Source: Hortaea werneckii (Eukaryota > Ascomycota > Dothideomycetes > Mycosphaerellales > Teratosphaeriaceae). Taken from it: DNA of 64,000 nucleotides. Location: assembly GCA_037044905.1 (NCBI GenBank), contig JBAOKB010000045.1:310001-374000 (forward strand), read 5' to 3'. The translations under genes were made by a program, and so were the position numbers. This document shows, in pieces, positions 60,375 through 64,000 of the stretch; the first letter of the stretch is position 1, and every line of letters begins with the position of its first letter. The notes under the pieces are model-generated. The model was not told where the DNA came from and ran no database searches. It saw only the letters and a list, made by a program, of their open reading frames with translations.

Positions 60375-63300
60375 ATGTTTCAACGCCTTAAGGGCTTCAA
60401 CCTGGATTCTTTCCTGGACAGCAAGATAGCTGAAGAACAGGCGAAACAAGGACAGCAAGGATCACCATCGCGATCGCCGGTAAAGAGGCAGTCTAGCAAT
60501 GCTGGGGGTAGAAGCAGCAGCCGGGCAGATTCATCAAGCAGGAGGGCAGGAAGCAGGCTGAGAGTCGCGGAGGCTGAGGGCGCCGCACCAGCGGGCAAAG
60601 GGCCTGATCCAGAGGAGTTTGTGATAGGAGATGATTCTGCGGATATTTCCAGGGCGGCCACGCCAAAGCCTGCGCAAGAAGGCGAGGAGGGTCCACCTGC
60701 AGAGGGTATAGAAAAGAGCAAGCAAGATGAAGACTCGCCCGCGGTTAAGGGTAAGGAGAAAGCGGACAGTGATGGCTTGCCCGAAGATGTGCGAAAGAGA
60801 TTGGCGAAATTGGAGCACCTCACGGCGAAATACCAGGACCTTCTTCGCAACTACCGGACGGCACATGCACGAGTATCGGCGATCGAGCCTTTCGAGGCCA
60901 CACTACGAGAGCACACCCCGCTCACATCTATTGCTGAACCCGGCGCGTTGGTCGAGTTCCTCAATCAACGGTCTTTACAGAGTGAGATGGTACTTGAGGA
61001 GTTGAAGCGCGTGACAGGCGAAAACAAAGACATTGTCAAAGAGCGCGATGAGTTGAAGACCAAACTCGACGAGGCAGAGCGCAAAGCAAAGGAGGCATTT
61101 GACGAAGCGGCCGGTCTGCGTGAGCAAAGGGCAAATAAACCGACAGAAGCGCAGAAGTCTGGCGATCCTCTTGGTGCTGAGAGTGTGAACGAGCCAGCGA
61201 AGTCTGATGATGACAAGCAGGCTGGTGATGAGCTCTTCTCATACGAGGCGGAGCAGAAGAACAGCATGGAAGAAGAGCTCAAGCAGCTGCAGACTGAGGT
61301 TGAGTTTCAGCAAGACCGCATAAATGAGCTGTCTACCGAAAATGCCACCCTACGCAATGACTTTGAGACTTGTAAGGTCGACCTTGACGCAATGCGCGAT
61401 AAAGTCAGCGGCAAAGAGCGTGAAATGGAAGAGCTGCAGAACACTCTTTCTGTTACCAGAGCCGAGCTCGACGAAGCGGCCAATGCTCGTGAAAAAGCCA
61501 AAGAGCAGGAGCGAGAAGCCGCTGGATCGCTCGTGCAGACTGAGAGCCGCATCGCTGACCTTCAAGAAAAGCTCAAGAACTATAGCGAATCTCTTGAGCA
61601 ACGTGAGAGAGAATTGCAGGAGAAGGCCGAGCAGGCCGAGGAGAATCTGAAGAAGTATCAGCATGAACACGAGGAGAATCTCAAGAAGGGCAAATATACG
61701 CAGCGCGAGGAGAAGGGCATGGAGTCGTTACGCAACCTCGTCAACACCCTTCGGGATGAAGCCAAGCAAGCCGAGGACTCCAAGAAGCAGACCGAAGCTA
61801 AGATGAACGATCTTCACCTGGAAATAAAACGCATGGAATCCGAAGCTGATGCTTCCGCCAACATCGTGTCAAGCCTGCGTGGTCACCAGGCTTCTGCTGA
61901 AGCACTTAAGCGGCAACTAGCGGACACTGAGCGGGAGCGTGACGATGCGCAGAAAATTGCAGGATCCAAGAAGGGTCACGAGTCTGCTGTGGCAAGCTTA
62001 AAGAGTCAGTTGAAGCGCGCAGTGGATGATCGCGATGCTGCCTACCAGTCTATCTTGGACTGTGGCAAGTGTACACTGCCATCGAAGGACGAAGCCGCAA
62101 ATCCAGCCGAGATCTCCGCACCGACCGACACTCCTGAAGCACATTCTCGGAAGGGTTCTGAAACAGCCGAGCAGAAGGAATCCACCCAGCCCGCAGAAGC
62201 CAGCACGCCAGCTACGACCGCTGAGCCAGAAGCTGGAGAAGGGAAGAAAAAGAACAAGAAGAAGAAGTCGAAGGCTAAGAAGAAGCCAGCGGAAGCTGCG
62301 TCAGTCGAGGAAAAGCCGGCCTCTCAGCAACCTGAGACTACGTCGAAACCTTCTATGGACGGATTGATCGAGTCACCAGAGAAAGCCCAGCAACTTTTGA
62401 AGAGCCATGGCGATCCTGCACTGATGCTTAAGATCGTTATGGAATCGGTGAAGAATGCCAAGGCTGGCCGCGAGGGCCATGAAGATGAGCAGGCAGACGT
62501 GATCAGGCATCATGAAGATACCATCTTGGAGCGCGATCAGACTATACGTGAAAACGCGCGAATGATGTCGGAGAAGGACCAAGAAGTCACTTCGCTCAGA
62601 CAAGCCATTGATGAGAAAGACAAGATTATTGACAAGCTAGAGAAGAAGCTGAAGGGCGAGGAGGCGCTGCAGGAAGATATAGAATCGTTGAAAGACGACG
62701 TCACAGAGCTTGGACAGCAGGCCACGGATGCCAAACACGAGTTGAAGAAGGTCACGGAGGAGAAATTCTTCCTACAAGCGTCATTCGATGATCTGCAGAC
62801 GGAGAGCGACGCAAGCCGGAAATTCTTGAAGGATGCGGAGGCACAGCGTGACGATCTTACCAAGAAGTGTAGTTCGCTTGAAACGGAGGTGGCGGAGTTG
62901 AAAAGCACTCAGACTACCGACTCGAATGCTTCGTCCGAGGAGCTACAGGCTGTCAAAGAGCAGCTCGAGAACTTGCAGAAGGAGAAGCAATCCCTGATGT
63001 TGGCAAAAGACACTGCAGAAAAGCAGGTGGAAGAGATGAAAGCGCAGCACACTGCCAGTGGCGCCGAGTATGAGACCAAACACAAGTCAATGAACCACGA
63101 TCTCGAAGGGCTCAGGAGTAGGGCTGGAGAATTGCAAAAAGATATGGCGGCTGCCAATTCGCTAGCACAGACTAGGTTCAAGGACCTCACTGACTTGCGT
63201 GAACATCTAAACAAGGTCCAACCGGAGCTCAAAAAATTGAGAGAAGAGTCGACTGAACTCAAGAACGCCAAGAGCGAGCTTGAAAGGTCCAGCGGATCTC

Positions 63301-64000
63301 TGAAGAAGCTCGAGGCCAAGGAGCACGATCTACGATCTGAAATCGCAGAATACAAGTCGCAGAGCTCAGCTAAAGACAAGGAGATCACGTCTCTCAAAGA
63401 GTCGGCAAAGAAAAGCGATGAGCGGAGCTCTGCACTCGAAGAGTCTTACGAAACCGCTCGGAAAGACCTCGAGCAGAGTCAAGGTCGTCGGGACGAAGCT
63501 ATAGAGACGCGCGATAAACTGCAGGCGGACCTGAAAAAGACTGAAGCTGACCTCAAGGCATCGCGGGACAGCGCGAGCGAATTGGAAAAGTCGATAAGCA
63601 AGCTGCGTGAGGAAGCTGAAGGCCTTCGCCGCGAGCTGAAAGCGAACTCTGCCCAACAGGCTACCGCGAAAAGCCAGATGGACGGCCACCAAGAGCAGTC
63701 GCGTGAACTGGCTGTTCAGATGAAGGAAATCCGTGAGCGCAATGAGAGTCTCGAAGAGGAGCTTGCTGACGCCCACCGCCTGTTGTCCGAGCGTGGGAGA
63801 GAGGGCGAGACCATCAGGAGAATGCTGAACGATGTTGAAGCTCGTGCAGAGAGCCGAGTCAAGGAAATGCGCGAGCGTCTCGATTTGGCCGTTGAAGAGC
63901 GCGATCGTGCCGAGGACGAAGCGAGCGGGATTGGTCGACGAAAGGCTCGTGAGATCGAAGATCTCAAGACGAAGTTGAAGGATTCAGAGCGTGAAGCAAG
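60375..64000 (+). CDS. IMH1: Golgin Imh1-like coiled-coil protein, 5' part (3' end outside window)
   Basis: Golgi tethering protein recruited by Arl1 through a C-terminal GRIP domain, which lies beyond the window edge. The frame is open from the ATG at 60375 to base 64000 (about 1208 residues). The start MFQRLKGFNLDSFLDSKIAE is an amphipathic helix as in fungal golgins. A Ser/Arg-rich linker and PDPEEFVIGDDS motif follow, then SAIEPFEATLREHTPLTSIA and VEFLNQRSLQSEMVLEELKR. From about residue 220 almost everything is heptad-rich coiled coil (Glu/Lys/Leu). It is broken near residues 555-660 by a Pro/Lys/Glu linker with GKKKNKKKKSKAKKK. No intron is seen. The symbol rests on architecture and N-terminal similarity. 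Confidence 0.8.
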   Translation, partial: MFQRLKGFNLDSFLDSKIAEEQAKQGQQGSPSRSPVKRQSSNAGGRSSSRADSSSRRAGSRLRVAEAEGAAPAGKGPDPEEFVIGDDSADISRAATPKPAQEGEEGPPAEGIEKSKQDEDSPAVKGKEKADSDGLPEDVRKRLAKLEHLTAKYQDLLRNYRTAHARVSAIEPFEATLREHTPLTSIAEPGALVEFLNQRSLQSEMVLEELKRVTGENKDIVKERDELKTKLDEAERKAKEAFDEAAGLREQRANKPTEAQKSGDPLGAESVNEPAKSDDDKQAGDELFSYEAEQKNSMEEELKQLQTEVEFQQDRINELSTENATLRNDFETCKVDLDAMRDKVSGKEREMEELQNTLSVTRAELDEAANAREKAKEQEREAAGSLVQTESRIADLQEKLKNYSESLEQRERELQEKAEQAEENLKKYQHEHEENLKKGKYTQREEKGMESLRNLVNTLRDEAKQAEDSKKQTEAKMNDLHLEIKRMESEADASANIVSSLRGHQASAEALKRQLADTERERDDAQKIAGSKKGHESAVASLKSQLKRAVDDRDAAYQSILDCGKCTLPSKDEAANPAEISAPTDTPEAHSRKGSETAEQKESTQPAEASTPATTAEPEAGEGKKKNKKKKSKAKKKPAEAASVEEKPASQQPETTSKPSMDGLIESPEKAQQLLKSHGDPALMLKIVMESVKNAKAGREGHEDEQADVIRHHEDTILERDQTIRENARMMSEKDQEVTSLRQAIDEKDKIIDKLEKKLKGEEALQEDIESLKDDVTELGQQATDAKHELKKVTEEKFFLQASFDDLQTESDASRKFLKDAEAQRDDLTKKCSSLETEVAELKSTQTTDSNASSEELQAVKEQLENLQKEKQSLMLAKDTAEKQVEEMKAQHTASGAEYETKHKSMNHDLEGLRSRAGELQKDMAAANSLAQTRFKDLTDLREHLNKVQPELKKLREESTELKNAKSELERSSGSLKKLEAKEHDLRSEIAEYKSQSSAKDKEITSLKESAKKSDERSSALEESYETARKDLEQSQGRRDEAIETRDKLQADLKKTEADLKASRDSASELEKSISKLREEAEGLRRELKANSAQQATAKSQMDGHQEQSRELAVQMKEIRERNESLEEELADAHRLLSERGREGETIRRMLNDVEARAESRVKEMRERLDLAVEERDRAEDEASGIGRRKAREIEDLKTKLKDSEREA

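Overview
The window is nuclear DNA of a filamentous ascomycete (Pezizomycotina). Genes are compact and lie on both strands. Introns are short, mostly 50-65 bp, with GTRNGT-type donors and CTAAC/CTGAC branch sites. The set of orthologues (Def1, Slt11/Ecm2, Prp4 kinase, Lys2, Tfg1, Imh1, Hgh1) is that of an ascomycete housekeeping region. A dothideomycete is my best guess from the protein variants, but this is inference. I see no bacterial, organellar or viral segment, no rRNA, no convincing tRNA and no CRISPR array.

Layout, left to right. 1-5.1 kb: C-terminus of the RNA polymerase II degradation factor Def1 (cut by the window edge), a two-helix membrane protein of unknown function, and an F-box protein. 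5.5-11.2 kb: DNA polymerase alpha catalytic subunit (three exons, minus strand), divergent from ribosomal protein eL13. 12.6-14.4 kb: a conserved fungal protein of unknown function. 14.5-21.4 kb: a sterol neighbourhood with ERG2 (C-8 sterol isomerase), a disordered coiled-coil protein, a membrane-anchored cytochrome-b5-like MAPR protein and ERG6 (sterol 24-C-methyltransferase). 21.9-26.5 kb: splicing factor Slt11, a pterin-4a-carbinolamine dehydratase with a mitochondrial-type leader, and pyruvate dehydrogenase E1-beta. 27.1-33.5 kb: an accessory stretch with a 2EXR/F-box-like protein, a six-exon A-T-R adenylate-forming reductase, a small acidic secreted protein and a repeat-rich secreted protein with one Lys-Arg site. 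33.5-37.9 kb: gene-poor DNA. 37.9-39.2 kb: a Ran1/Pat1-like kinase, followed by 1.7 kb of non-coding DNA with a 30-base poly-C run. 40.9-64 kb: dense housekeeping genes (Prp4 kinase, xanthine/hypoxanthine phosphoribosyltransferase, an RBR ubiquitin ligase, Lys2, an Hva1/TUDOR protein, TFIIF-alpha, a Cid1-type nucleotidyltransferase, Hgh1) and the 5' part of the golgin Imh1, which runs off the right edge.

Functional links: ERG6 and ERG2 catalyse consecutive steps (zymosterol to fecosterol to episterol). The MAPR protein between them belongs to the family of Dap1, which supports the sterol P450 Erg11. The two A-T-R proteins share an architecture but differ in role: the 47.5-51.2 kb protein is Lys2 (lysine synthesis), while the 27.8-31.4 kb protein is a specialised reductase of unknown substrate. 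Intron models were built by hand from donor, branch and acceptor signals and checked for reading-frame closure. Every multi-exon model given sums to a multiple of three.
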